The position numbers were made by a program, and so were the translations under genes. This document shows, one piece after another, positions 46,213-58,027 of a DNA stretch of 64,000 nt (positions are counted from its first letter, which is position 1; each line of letters starts with the position of its first letter). Under the pieces are notes generated by a model, which did no database searches, was not told where the DNA came from, and saw only the letters and a program-made list of their open reading frames with translations. The stretch lies in NCBI GenBank assembly GCA_004380135.1, contig QXCR01000009.1, positions 124,001-188,000 on the forward strand. Direction: 5' to 3'. The stretch is from Stemphylium vesicarium (lineage: Eukaryota; Ascomycota; Dothideomycetes; Pleosporales; Pleosporaceae).

Positions 46213-47951
46213 AGTTTTTTACGTCACTGGTTCACGGAGAATCATGATGATACAGCGTATGGCACAAAGACAGCACCACGGAGCTTTACATTGCAACAAG
46301 ACACACAGTCTCCTCCAAAACCTATGCTTCTAGACCATTCAAGTGTTCGGAACAAAGCAATTTCATCTGAGGTGTCTACGATTACCAGTTCATCATCGAG
46401 CACTTCGCTTGGTCCACATGAAGAGCATCGATGTTTCCAGAGCGGATTGCTTGGCTCTGAAAGGCTGTGTTGGGACTTCAATACCTTGCGAACAGACTGG
46501 GAGAGCCTACGGGACAAGCTTCCAGAATCCTACAAGTGGGACATCGAGTACAGCAAACCTTATAGTGAACGAGGAGGACCCAGGATGTTGGACTTGCATA
46601 CCACTAGATGATGACACACCTAAACATATTCCACTTACGATCGCATCAGCCCCCATTGTTCTACCGGTCCAGCATCGATGGCCGCCGGTTGGAGGCGTCA
46701 ATCCACCGCCGGATCCAAGGCCGGATCCTATCAATTGCCACCCTGACATCTCTTTGGACTTGATACGGGAAATCTTCATTGCATTTGAAGGTATCAAGGG
46801 CTTCTACCTTCTAATCAATGGCCTGCTACAACTCATCATCCCATACGACTTCGACACCGCTTGGGCATCTTCAAACTTGCCCCACAAATTTGGCGACCTG
46901 AAAGTGACCTACATTTGCATAGAAATGGAGCCTACGATGGGAACATCGAAAGGTAAGGATGTAGCGTCAAGACCCTGCGTGGATTCTCAACACCCCAGAT
47001 TTTCCAGTCTCTTTGGACCCAGTCCGTCTCTCGGACGCCCTATCCAACTTAACGACTTAGTAGAAGCTTGTGGAACGCCGACGTTTGTAGGAAGATACGC
47101 CGGAAGGATTGGCTTGTAGGTATATCGGCTAGACATTCCAGAAGAGAAGTTCCTCCTGGTATCATCTCATCTCATCACCGAGGCTATCCTTGGCAGGACG
47201 ATCAGGATTGGGAACGGACTTGATCTCGTCAAGCGACTGAATGAAGACTGGAGCAAGTACGTTGAAGTCTGGGCTGACAACAATTGGGTATGTGATTGTT
47301 TTGGGTCTCTTTGATCTGTGACTACTGTTCTGTTCTCATGTATGATGATGGATTGCTGACCTGTTCTGATAGCTTGGTGCAATTGAATGAACATTCGATG
47401 AGAGCGCGGAAACATACCCTAACGGCTCCAACCATGATATTGCTATGATCAGGCCTTCAGCATTGATCTCGACAGACAATATTCGATCGCCTGTAGCCGA
47501 ACTTGGCTGGTTAGACCATACCGCCTGGTCGTCACTGCGTCAACAGAACTCGCTTGCAAGGATTTTGGCCCCGACTGAGGATGATCAAAAGGCGAAATGC
47601 ATGAAGTGCAATCTCCAATCTGAAGTATTTGTCGTAGGGGCAGGGATTCTCTTGAACCAAAATGCTACCGCCAGCGCGAGCTTAGAGAATCATGATATCT
47701 CGACGTGGGAAAGCCTAATTTCGCGCGCGGTTTTGTATCGTGGGAACCCGGACTTCGAACCGCCGACCTGTTATATCGGGATTGTTCTATATGCAGAGGA
47801 ATCAAGGGAAGATGGAACGTTTGGCCCCGGCATTGTTGGCTCTCAGAGCTTTGTGCAGAGGTGTGGCACTGCACAAAACTTCGACCCGGAGGGCGATGCA
47901 CTAAGTAGAAGGCTTGAAAGGGGCAGAGTGGCATTTTATGGCGCGTTTTAA
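46213..47951 (+). pseudogene. Unknown fungal family, frameshifted relic
   Basis: A long protein can be followed through lesions. ..WESLRDKLPESYKWDIEY..LDLHTTR ends at TGA 46609, and the homologous reading continues one base shifted: DDTPKHIPLTIASAPIVLP, DLIREIFIAFEGIKGFYLLI, FDTAWASSNLPHKFGDLKV. TAG 47117 interrupts before KFLLVSSHLITEAILG; an 85-bp intron (47288-47372) follows; TGA 47388 interrupts again; then HDIAMIRPSALIS, SPVAELGWLDHTAWSSLRQQ and a last open part to TAA 47949. The frame at its 5' end is the same as that of the DUF6590 copy upstream, without a start codon between. I recall similar hypothetical proteins in filamentous ascomycetes but no function. Confidence 0.55.
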
Positions 47952-48490
47952 GTACCTTCTGAGCTTCGCAAAGGCTATCGTATTATTTGAATATGCTAAA
48001 TTACACAGCGCTGCCAGACGCCCAAGAACAAGAGTCGGCAGTGCGCTATAGGCATTGGAGTATGAAATTACCCAAAGGTCCCCACTACCTGAAATACACC
48101 CAAAATTACTTGAACTGTAGTCAATAGGACAACAACAGTAGCAAATCTGAGATGTTAGATATACGTAGCTCCTGAAGATCGAAAAACTCACAAGAACGTC
48201 CAAAACTGCATGCTGTCCCTTATATCGCGAAATGATACCCATGTGCTCCAAGGTCTGGTTGTGTGAAGATGCTGCTCAAGAAGCATAAGACGCTACCAAA
48301 GATTAGGGAGGATCTCTGGGGTCCATTCGTCCATTGCCTGACGCCCTACAAGTTCTTCGAGCAAGGGGTCGAAATGACTCAGTTCCAGGTTAGCAACGCC
48401 CTTGCTTCCGCGCCAAAAACGTCTGTTGGCACCCCTCTTGTACGCTAACAAATATCTTCGGCGATAGCGGTAGGTGGAGCATTGCCAACA

Positions 48491-49628
48491 CTAGCAGAGC
48501 TCCCGTATTCCAAAGACCGAAACTAGCTTCACATGCACAGGCTTGCCTGTCCATCCGTTGAACAGCATCGCGTATGATTCTTGGATCCCCGTTGCGGGCG
48601 CAGCAGATATGCCAGTACTAGATACACTGGTGAACGGGATAGACTCCATGAAGACGCACAGCAGTGCAAAAAGTTCCAGAATGTGTCGTTCACTTCTCTT
48701 AGTAAGAAGCATGTGTCGAGATACGTCAGGTGTCCAAAGGATGTCGACAGCACTGAGTACGTGGAGTGTGAATGCATCTAGCCATCTTGTCTCAATGGAC
48801 AAAGACTCAAAGGCGGACATGTTATCGTAGAACTGATGTGGTCTTACGTCTAGCGCGAACGTTAAGTCAGATGCATCATTCTAAAAGCACGTACGAGAAG
48901 AAGATACCACTAGAAAGTGACTGAATCCGTTCGAATGTCTGGAAAAGCGCACTCATCATCGAAGGCATGATCGCGATGTCTGGTCTACTGCACAGTATCA
49001 TCATATGTTTCAAACCTGCGTCTTCTCCGGGTATTGTGCGATGGATTCCCCTTATATTGGGAAGTAAGCCACTTCCTAACACGAGGTTCGCAACGTTTTA
49101 ATCGTATGGATCTTTTGACAGTGCTGAAGCGTGCGCGAAAGCTTTATATGCCGTTTTGACCTTGCGGGACAAGTCTCCTTAGCGCACAAAGCAACTTCAC
49201 ATTGTCGTCCACATCCCGATTATGTGCATCATAGTGTCTTCGACGCTTTCTTTCCTCGTTTGACTTGCTGGATTGTTATCTGAAAAGACAGAAAGGAAGC
49301 CGGAAAGGGTATATTTTGTTACGAGGAGCTGAATACTGTGCTGACCGGGCGCACGGTCTTCAACAGCGATATTTTGCTGAAGATAGTCGATGATCTTAAT
49401 AAACAGCATCAGATATTCTTCCAGTTCCTTGCCTCTGATTTGATGCTTGACTATATAGTTCAGATATGGAATACCGACCGTTTGTGTTAGGTAGCTGGTG
49501 AAGCCCACGGCGTGAGCAAGTCTCGTTTTCGCATCTGCAGTGGATGGGGTGGCACCAAGAGACATCGCGAACTGCGTAGCTATGCACGATCTGCTTTCTA
49601 TGATAGCAACGATCAGCCCAATCTTCTT
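48491..49628 (-). pseudogene. Decayed gene of unknown family
   Basis: Four segments in different minus-strand frames read as consecutive parts of one protein: 49197-49628 (..RLAHAVGFTSYLTQTVGIPYLNYI..), about 49150-49220 (DVDDNVKLLCALRRLVPQGQ), 48876-49160 (AYKAFAHASALSKDPYD, TAA stop, NVANLVLGSGLLPNIRG..) and 48491-48880 (NDASDLTFALDVRPHQFYDN.. to the stop at 48491). The joins need frameshifts and the TAA near 49101 is in frame. No domain recognised; mostly helical. Reading it as one decayed gene is an inference from order, strand and composition. Confidence 0.4.
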
Positions 49629-50306
49629 CTACGTCTTCACTTCTTACCACCATGCGGCGCGGTTTCGCAAGCCGGCTTCCTCGTATTTTCCCGTCGCGAT
49701 CAGCAAATAGAGCAAAAAGCGCGATGAGAAGTCGCAGAATTGACGAAGACACTGTCAATTGTGCTGGTCGCGCATGATATATGCATCCCTCATTCCGGTG
49801 TTCTCAAGGCTGACAGCCTGCGAGTCCTGCAACATGATATCTCTGTAGCGCCATCTGCATCTGCCATTGGCTCTCATTGTCGAGGTGATCATACTTTCAG
49901 ATATAGATGGGGTGATAGGCGGCGCCGCTGCCTTTGTGGCGTTGTGTTGAGATCGAGTCAGGGCTATGCAGAAGCTGTGCGGAGGCTGTGCGGGATCGGG
50001 CGGGGCTTTGCTAAGCGACAGACAACTCCAGGTCGGGCTTCCTTCTCTTCTTCTGCTCCATTACGAACACTCGTTAACTACACATTTGACAATTGGGTCA
50101 TAGAAAGATTGGAATAGACTCTACCAAAGTTGATATTGTATGTTAACAGAGAGATGGTGGTGGTATAGCCTCTATAACATTCACCAGTAGTACACGCATA
50201 CGATATCACGATCACGTGGACATGTCTCAACGCACAAAGGTCCTGAAATATGAGTTCAACAAGCGAACATTGCACTATTCTTTAGAACTTCCACTACAAA
50301 ACTCTT
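49629..50306. other. Intergenic
   Basis: No gene supported. 3' flank of the gene at 50307 and 5' side of the relic to the left. Confidence 0.4.
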
Positions 50307-51211
50307 TTAGTCTATGACGTTAGTCTGCATGAGAAGGAACGTCTCATCCGCATTCCAAGGCATCCTCCACGCAATATCCTCAAGCTGAGTACCCCCTTCC
50401 ATCGACTTGCGCGTCTCCGGCAAGCAAGCAACCCGATTGCAGAAATACTCCCACTCGATACCCTCAGAATATACCGTCTGCTTGACCAAAATAACATCAA
50501 AGACACGGTCGGACCAGGCAATACGTAACCCATTTTCGAGCCTCTCGTACCGAGCCCTGATAATATGGGAAAGCCTTATAGCAAGATTCTGCAATCCCAA
50601 GCACTTATTCTGCATGGACCTTACGTCTCCTAGCCTCTCCGTGTGGCTAGGAAGTAGTTCCCTGTCAACTATATGCTTGAGGTTCTCCAGTGTGATGGTG
50701 GAGGGGACGTGCTGAGCCCGGGAGCGCAATTCAGAAAGGCGGGCAATCAGTGTCTCAAGATTTTGAAACGTTCTAGTGTAATGGGAAGGTTCCCTCACTC
50801 CAAAGGCGGCATTTGGGGTCATGAAATGCTTTCTGTGTTCGTTCGACTCAATCCATGAAACGCGGGCTGAGCACTGGATGAAATGGTAGAGAACACCTAT
50901 TTGGCGATAGCGATCTTCGATGGAGACGCAAGTTTTCAGGAGCTTCTCGGTGCTGTCGATGATTTGTTTGATGATGGTCCTGCACTCTTGCATGTGTGCA
51001 TCTACTAGCTCTGGCTGGATGGCGGCGCAGTCTTTGCATCTTCTAATTGCCCGTGGTGTGGTATGCACCCGACCCACCTATCAATGCGCGCTTTTTTTTC
51101 CCTTGACATGAATCGGCCGAATTTTCGTACGGATAGAATTTCTACGGCGTGGTCGTTTGCGGTGTTGAAACGATCCCAGCCATCAGGTGCTGTGCAGGCG
51201 CTGTCCTGCAT
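50307..51211 (-). CDS. Unknown helical protein
   Basis: Exons 51078-51211 and 50307-51042 give 289 aa. The 35-bp intron (GTGGGT..ATTAG) keeps the frame, joining ..KKARID/RRCKDCAAIQPELV.., but it is shorter than any other intron in the window, so the true 5' structure may differ; the frame is also open upstream of the ATG at 51211. The product is mostly alpha-helical and charged, with a CKDC pair, a long helix TIIKQIIDSTEKLLKTCVSI and WEYFCNRVACLPETRKSM near the end. No signal peptide, membrane segment or known domain. Lies at the right edge of the accessory region. Confidence 0.5.
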
Positions 51212-52535
51212 CTCCGCAAATCTGAGGAGTCTTTCTTCGCGTGGGTTAAAGGTGTGACCAACTCTTGACCTCTGGTTAGGATTTGCCGTGGGGGTCGATC
51301 GCAGTTCGATTCTGTTGATAGCGAAGGGTGGGCTCTGGGCGGGCTTAGTGGCTCAGCAGTGGGGTTAGATTCTCTTGCTGCGGCCAGTCTTTTAGATGAA
51401 AATGTTAAGAGCGGGGATAGTCTGTCGCCATGTTGTTATTGACCTTTTGGCTTTCTGACCCAGTGCATGGGCTCGTTTGCGCGTAGTTTGATGGTAGCGC
51501 AAATGACTCCACGGCCAAAATGAGTGCGAGTACCGCTTTCACAGCCTGACCTTACCGCCTCGTTCTAGTCCCGCGACTTGCTATGCGCATGTATCGCGTC
51601 CATGGCTATTTGAAAAATGCAAGACCAGAATGAAAAATCTCAGTCTCTCAGAAAGCACAAGGTCCAAATCGAAATTTGCAGGGGGTGGAAGGTTCTTTCG
51701 CTAACGCATGAGCAGTTGCAAACAGGCCCCGGTGATAGGGTTGCGAGAGAAGGTTGCAACAACGCACTCGCCTTCATGTCCAACTTTCGTGAGACTGTCA
51801 AAGTACGACGTTCACTTGACCGTGACATTGAGATTAGTGGGTAGAAGATGTTGAGGTGAAAGCTGGCATATCGAGTCTAAAGCTCATCCCTCACGTGGAC
51901 GACGCTGGAAAACACAGATCTCGCATCGGCAATGGTGTAGCATTTCAATTCGGTGAGAATACAGCCATGATAGGTGTGATTGCAGCGTTCATTCTAAATC
52001 GATAACCTTCGACAGAGTAGTATTGCAGAACAAAAGGCTGGAATGAACGCGATGAAAGAGATGGCTCTAATCGTCGTGAAGTCATAGCTTATGTCGTGAC
52101 TCGCGCGTGCAAGCCGCCCTATTGGAGCTGTAAGTGAAGGATAGTGAAGGTATAAAGAGGTGGGTGTCACATAAACATGGAACGAATGATAGAGTGTGAA
52201 TGGCATGTGACAACCACAAGGGCGGTGCCGCGGCGTCGAGAACCCCGCGTGACGCCGAGGATACCCGGCCATGTTATTCGTACGTCACAAGTTCCACCCT
52301 AACTATACTACTACTTCTCACTTCCGCGATACATAATGGTCGATCAACAGCATATATAATCTTCACGATTTGTAACAATATGTACCAGAAGCCATCTACA
52401 TACCCCATCGCCCCTCATTCCTTGATATGATCGACAAGTCTACTAACAAGCATGTACGAGGCACTAACGAGAAATATGTACTCATGATTTCGTAACCCAA
52501 CCAGACTTCCCTAGCCTTCGGCAACAGCGACAATC
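51212..52535. other. Intergenic, 1.3 kb
   Basis: No gene supported. The minus-strand frame of the preceding gene stays open to about 51360 without a start codon. The rest has stops in all frames. Confidence 0.4.
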
Positions 52536-53834
52536 TTACTGGCCACCAACGGCGATCGTGAACAGCTGAGGGCTGCCATCGAAAATGGTGCCGGCGACAT
52601 CCTGGCCGCCATCGGGAACAACGTCGTCATACGGGAAAGCGTATCCACGGCCGTCTTTTTGAACCTCATGCACGATACGCGCATAGTGGTTCGTCGTCTG
52701 GTCCTTGTAGTACTGACTCGGGTTGCTGCCATTAGGGAAGTTGTTGTTGGCCGAGTTGAGCAGAGTACTACGGTTGAAGGCAGCAGCGAGACGAGGAATT
52801 ACCGCATTACGCGCCTGGTTTGCGCCTGTCGCAAAAGGTCCCGTGCTGCAAGAGAAGATGTCTCTCGCGTTAGGCGCAGCAAAGTTACCCGCCTCTCCAA
52901 GCTGAAGCTCATTGCCGCGAACACGACCGGTCAAGTTACCCGCAGCAGCCTGAGTATTAACGGTCAAGTCTTCGTTGCGGAACTTGTTCCACACAGCCTG
53001 CACGTAGCCATCCCAGTAGTTGCCCCACGCATTCGCATCGCCGACGAGCAAGTTGTTGGGGCTCAGAACGCGCAACGCGCGGCCATTGTGTTCGTAGATC
53101 AGCTTATCCCAAGGCCGGCCGTCTCGTTGTGCTTGGGCGCGCAATCTCTCTTGAAGTATTCTCGGGCCGTCTGCACCCATGCCAGGCACGCTTTGCGTTC
53201 TACCTTGAGCGCTGGTCAGGCTCAGCGCGATGGGAATGCTGACAAAGTCGACATAGCTGATGTTTGCGAATAGCTGCGCGTCATTGTAGGTGAACTCGCA
53301 GAAAGTCCAGTCAAGGTTGAAGTTGGGGTCAGTGGGATTGGTGACACTGGGCTCGACGACTGCAGGTCCGGGGTTGAGCAGGAACGTAAGCTTCGCGCCG
53401 ATGCTGAACCAAATGCGGCCGCCAGCGATCTTGGGTATTCTGACGTTCACTGTGTTTCCGGGGCGACCGAGAGGGATAGCGACGTCAGCTTGAAGTGGCT
53501 GCTGGATATCCTTCGGCGATGCGGGAGAGTAAACAGTCTGGCCATCCGATTGTATGAAGATGGGTGTGTTGCCGCGGTCAATAGCGAGACCGGTAATGTA
53601 TGCGTAGACCGTGCTGGAGTTGGACTTGTTCTGGAGCGCGAGCTGGAGGGTGCCGGGCCCAGCTTCAGCTAATACCTGTTGCTGGTCGTTGTTGGCTTGC
53701 GGCGCCGCAACGGGCTTCTCGTTGGCGTTGTTCATATTCGCAGGGGCTGGGGCAGGAGCTTGCTCGGTCTGTTTCTTGTTGCGATTTTGAAAGCTCTGGC
53801 GACGCTTGTTGACGAAACTCTTGAAGGCCTTCAT
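52536..53834 (-). CDS. GH64-type beta-1,3-glucanase-like protein, no signal peptide
   Basis: Single exon, 432 aa from ATG 53834. Residues about 60-430 match glycoside hydrolase family 64 (laminaripentaose-producing beta-1,3-glucanase, thaumatin-like fold): LQLALQNKSNSSTVYAYITG, GGRIWFSIGAKLTFLLNPG, WTFCEFTYND, FVSIPIALSL, NNFPNGSNPSQYYKD and AFPYDDV..GG.DVAGT. Residues 1-58 are basic then Gln/Pro/Ala-rich (KSFVNKRRQSFQNRNKKQTE), with no hydrophobic core for secretion. Family members are usually extracellular, so either this copy is intracellular or unconventionally secreted, or an upstream exon is missing; I see no candidate for one. Sits at the right edge of the accessory region. Confidence 0.82.
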   Translation of the reverse strand: MKAFKSFVNKRRQSFQNRNKKQTEQAPAPAPANMNNANEKPVAAPQANNDQQQVLAEAGPGTLQLALQNKSNSSTVYAYITGLAIDRGNTPIFIQSDGQTVYSPASPKDIQQPLQADVAIPLGRPGNTVNVRIPKIAGGRIWFSIGAKLTFLLNPGPAVVEPSVTNPTDPNFNLDWTFCEFTYNDAQLFANISYVDFVSIPIALSLTSAQGRTQSVPGMGADGPRILQERLRAQAQRDGRPWDKLIYEHNGRALRVLSPNNLLVGDANAWGNYWDGYVQAVWNKFRNEDLTVNTQAAAGNLTGRVRGNELQLGEAGNFAAPNARDIFSCSTGPFATGANQARNAVIPRLAAAFNRSTLLNSANNNFPNGSNPSQYYKDQTTNHYARIVHEVQKDGRGYAFPYDDVVPDGGQDVAGTIFDGSPQLFTIAVGGQ

Positions 53835-55181
53835 GTTGAGTAGTTGTATATATGCGGGTATCGGGTATGCGGGAGGAAAAAAACTGGGCAAGGTACCGGG
53901 ATGAGTATGTATCAAGAATGTGTGCGAGAATCGAAAATTGAGATAATTTCAGCGATTAAAGCAGTGCTTTGATTACTGTCAACACTAGAACACGTCACAC
54001 AAGAAATAACAAACACCTTTTATAGATAATTCGCCGATATACACGTCGTTAACGACCTGGATTTCAAGGCGTGAATGCAGGGTCCAGCTGATGTCACACA
54101 TGCGACGATTTTGCCCAGGGGTCGCAAACCGGTTAGCGATCGCCGCCTACTCGCCCAGTGTCAACAATTTCGCCTTAGCAACCAATCACATTATTGTAAG
54201 CAGCACCACCATTTCGCGGCCCGATCGGAAAGGCCCATGCCCTGAAACCACGCGAGACGGGCTCGTGGCTAATCGTGCTGACTTCTAGAATGGCGGGGTA
54301 GAGTGTAGGTGGTAACTTGGGACTCGCATTGGCCGGAGCCTGGTAGTCGGGTTAGTGCGTGAAAGGAAGGTAAGGGAGCGGTAAGCGGAAGTACGCGACT
54401 TCTTTGTAGAAAATAAGGTCACAAAAGACGTAAGATGAACGTCAGGTTTCACCTGCTCGTGTCTAGTGCCTTGGGCAATGCGCATGAGGTCGCAGACACA
54501 TTTTTTCGCGGTTGCAGCGCCGAGAGGAACCTCAGCCCTCGAAGTAGATTAAGATCTCGTGGACGGCTCTAGCGTAGCAGTGATCAACTATTCCCGAAAG
54601 ACAATTTTGAAGCGTAGAAAAAGTCTGATGGTGTCTTGAATATCTATGCTATGATACAGAGTCCTCTAATAATGGTTTCGGGCGCTTTACAGGATAGTTT
54701 TCACTAGCTTGGTCGCGGCTGCCGTATGCCCACGTCCGACCCTGCAATTCTGTTAAATACATTTGGCAGTAGCAGAGATGGCTCGCTTCCCGATGTTATA
54801 AAGTGTATTTCTACATCCGTTGTGATGCGGTGGCACCGTGGACTGGCAAAGATCGTCATGAGTGGCGCGCGTGTAATTTGAAGTGACGTGTTCTGACCGA
54901 GGTGTGAATTAACTTAAGCGCGAAGCGTACTCTATGCATGACTGTCACCATCACGCACTTGATCGGTGATTTAGGCCCCGTGGTAGTGTGTTGCCACAGG
55001 TAAACTGAGCGTCTACTGCTGTATCACATGTCTAGTATGCAGTCCCGCTGCCTGAAACGCACTTTATTACTGTACCAGATCGCTTTCAACGAAGATCCCC
55101 AGTAATAAAGGAGATAAGCTGGGGCAACGTATGACCTGGTAAATGACGGTGGTCCCAGCGTCCGATCTCTATCAGCAGATG
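53835..55181. other. Intergenic, 1.3 kb
   Basis: Upstream region of the GH64 gene and 3' flank of the next regulator. No gene seen. Confidence 0.5.
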
Positions 55182-57604
55182 CTAGAAAGGCGCACTACCA
55201 CCAAAGGCCATGTCGGAATAACTATTGTAGCTTTGATCGCCCCAAATCCCTCCTGCCATGTCGAAGAATTGCTCCATGTCGAAATCAGCACCCTTCATCA
55301 TAGCAAAAGGGTCGTTGTTGTTGGACTCAGTGTCTGGCTCGGTACCAGCTTCAGCCATGAAGTCCATGTCGGCAAATTCGTTGAACTGGTCTCCAGTCTG
55401 GCGTGCCGATGAATTTGTAGATGGGTGGGATATTGGGCATGAAGAATCGCTCATGCTCGGTCCTGTTGCTACAACGTGCGTGGTCTCCAACGGTGTTTGT
55501 ATGGGTAGTGGTGGCCGTATCTTACGAATGTACCAAGTTTTCGTCAAGTCGATGATGTATCGCATAGCCCGCCAGAAGTCAGTGTGAGGCTGCTTTGTTT
55601 TGTCGTACGTTGACAAGGTTTGCATTCTATAGCAGAGAGATTCGAGGCAGAGGTCTAAACGCACTCGGTCCTGAGCTGCTTGCACGTCCCAGCCACAGGA
55701 CACGTGATCGTCGCTAGACATGCATAGTTTGGCCACCGTCATGATGACAGGTGGCAAACGCATCCACTCCGAAAATGAAACGAGATGGTACTCGTGAGTC
55801 TGAGATGATAGAAGAGTGTCCAAGAACGTCCTCCCGGCTTCTAGTGTAGAGTATAGGGAGTCGAGTTGCGCCGAGTTTGGGGGTGGGGGACGATCCAGCA
55901 TGTGTGGGCGCAGCGCTATGCTATGCAGTAGCATTTTGCTGAAGGAGAAAGAAAGTGCGAGTACTAGGTGGTGTTAGCTAAAGCATCGTGTGCCTGGTTT
56001 TGGAGATGCAGGTACATCTTTGAGCTGTTACATTGTGGACGTTGGTCTTCCATGTGTCAAGCTGAGCTTCCATAAACCGCAGGTGCATAAGTGTGCGGCC
56101 ATCCGACAACGAAAGTTGCGCTGCCTCAGTTGTGAACAGCGTGTCTTGTATCTGATCGTCGATCTGTCGTAACGAGATCAAGTGGCAGATGGTCTCGTCT
56201 GACTCATACTCTCGCTCCTGGTTTAAAGTTTGAGCCATTTCCGCCATGGATGGTGTGTGTTTGAGCAAATTTGGCTTTTGCAGAGCAGCGCCTACCCTGG
56301 TATATGTCAATAATGTACGCTAAAGCGGATAAGGGAAACGCACATCGAAGCCAGGTAATAGCATCCTAAGAAGGCTCTTTGTCGCTCTCGTAGTTCTCTG
56401 GCTGGTGGCGGTGGTGGTTTGGGTCGCGGTGGAGTTGTGAGATTCAGTGGTTGGTAGTCCTGGTGCAGTCCAATGTCAAGTGCTAGCCCGATGACGAGAT
56501 GATGGAGAAAGAATATTTGTTGTGTTTTGTGGCTGAAAACGAAATGGTACCTGTCATGTTTAGCATCCGGCCACTCCGCATCGGAAAAGACGGCCTACCA
56601 TGAGAGATACACGAGAACGCTTTGGACCAGTCCAAGTGTCCTTCGAGGCTGGACGATCGTACGATGAGCAAGCTCTGCGCGATATACGACATCAAGTTTC
56701 TTTTGTTGTGGGTGGTCTTTCCATGAAGCCACTACCATGACTGCCAGGAAGAGCATCGGTCGTTCCGCGTGCAGATCGATGCTCGTGAGACATGGCGGTA
56801 TGACAACAAAGGGGAACGTACTCGACATGTGTCGATACTCGTTCATCAAGAGCTCTGCTTCGCCTGACACAAGCAGATGTCTGATGAGGTCGTCATCGAT
56901 TGGCTCTTCTCGGCGTTTTGTCTGTCTGAAAGGCCCGTCGGGGATCTGGCTGGCGGTTTCACGGTCTGCATAACGATGGACACCACGAATACCTTCAAGA
57001 TACTGGCGATCGGCCTCGGCATTATCGGATGGCTGCTCCACGTGCGTTTCAAAATGTGACGCTATAGGATCGAAAGATGGTGTCGGCATCCAACTCCCTG
57101 GTGCTACTGTTCTTTGCCTTCGCCATATTTCTGTCCTCGTTTCTGGGGTAACAGACGGGGAAGCAGAAGTCGAATCAGACGGGAGCTCGTTATCACTTGC
57201 GCTTACGAGCTTGGCTACGAGGCCGTCTATTTTCTGCTCAACTTGCGCGATACGTCTAGGAAGGGTAAGTATCGAAGACAGGTAGCTCGTAACGGAGAGT
57301 AGGTAGCTTACGAAGGCGCACGCAACTTCCTCGCTCGCCGAGGCGCATCGGCCCAGGCACATTCATTACCGGATGCGAAGCATCTAGGGGACGTTAGCTG
57401 GTTCTGGCTGGATACTGCTAAAATGATAATGATTGGGAGTTGAGGATGCCCACCGGCGCCCTGATTGGATGAGACGTACCTTTGGCACAAACCGGATTGG
57501 CTGCTTGGCAGACATCGTGTTTTCAGACTTCTGCAGCGTTGACACGCCTGTGAAGTTCGAGCCAGCCCCGCTTTCGCAACGGAAAGCCCTTCGTTTTCTT
57601 CCAT
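55182..57604 (-). CDS. Zn2Cys6 fungal transcription factor, six exons
   Basis: 707-aa predicted regulator. Exons 57480-57604, 57312-57383, 56599-57255, 56344-56550, 56016-56296 and 55182-55963; introns of 96, 56, 48, 47 and 52 bp all join in phase. The cluster, split by intron 1, is CX2CX6CX8CX2CX6C (Cys21-Cys50, starting ACQRCRSLKTRC), with a basic RRARK stretch after it and a leucine-zipper-like RIAQVEQKIDGLVAKL. The middle domain includes HERPMLFLAVMVVAS-like and ERQRAFLGCYYLASM motifs of the fungal-specific TF domain. The C-terminus is acidic with DMEQFFDMAGGIW, a likely activation region. Start at ATG 57604; a GTG upstream is less likely. Target genes unknown. Confidence 0.88.
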
Positions 57605-58027
57605 TCCATGAGATGCCGTGTAATGGGAGCGGGAGAAAGAAGGAGGATCTCGTATGTGGGTCTGGACGGACACGGGACGGAAAGATCATCTCCAGCCGTT
57701 CCGGCTCACTAACTCAACGACGCTAACCATTTTTGGCCTCGATGAGTTCGCGAAACCTTCATTACCTGGGCAAAGCTTCATCAAACAAGGAGCCGTATTG
57801 CTGTTCGCTAATGATAATTTTGATGTAAAAGAGGAAATGCACTCATAGATCCATCTCGTGCTCCCATCCTAGGTTACAAGCTCGCTGCCGTATTGTCTCA
57901 CGGTGGGCGTCTTTAGGCATCCAACAATGCTACTTGCACCTTCCCTCGCCTACTAACATCGTCTCTTGCCTGCTTCTGGTCCCAATCTCAGACAAAAAGC
58001 ACCTCTTTTCACGACCTCGAGCGGCCT
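57605..58027. other. Intergenic
   Basis: Promoter side of the regulator and 3' flank of the DUF4149 gene. Nothing else seen. Confidence 0.5.

Noticed and set aside
51480..51560. tRNA-like stretch
   Set aside because: A D-arm-like pattern (TTTGATGGTAGCGC) is present but there is no matching anticodon stem, T arm or acceptor pairing.
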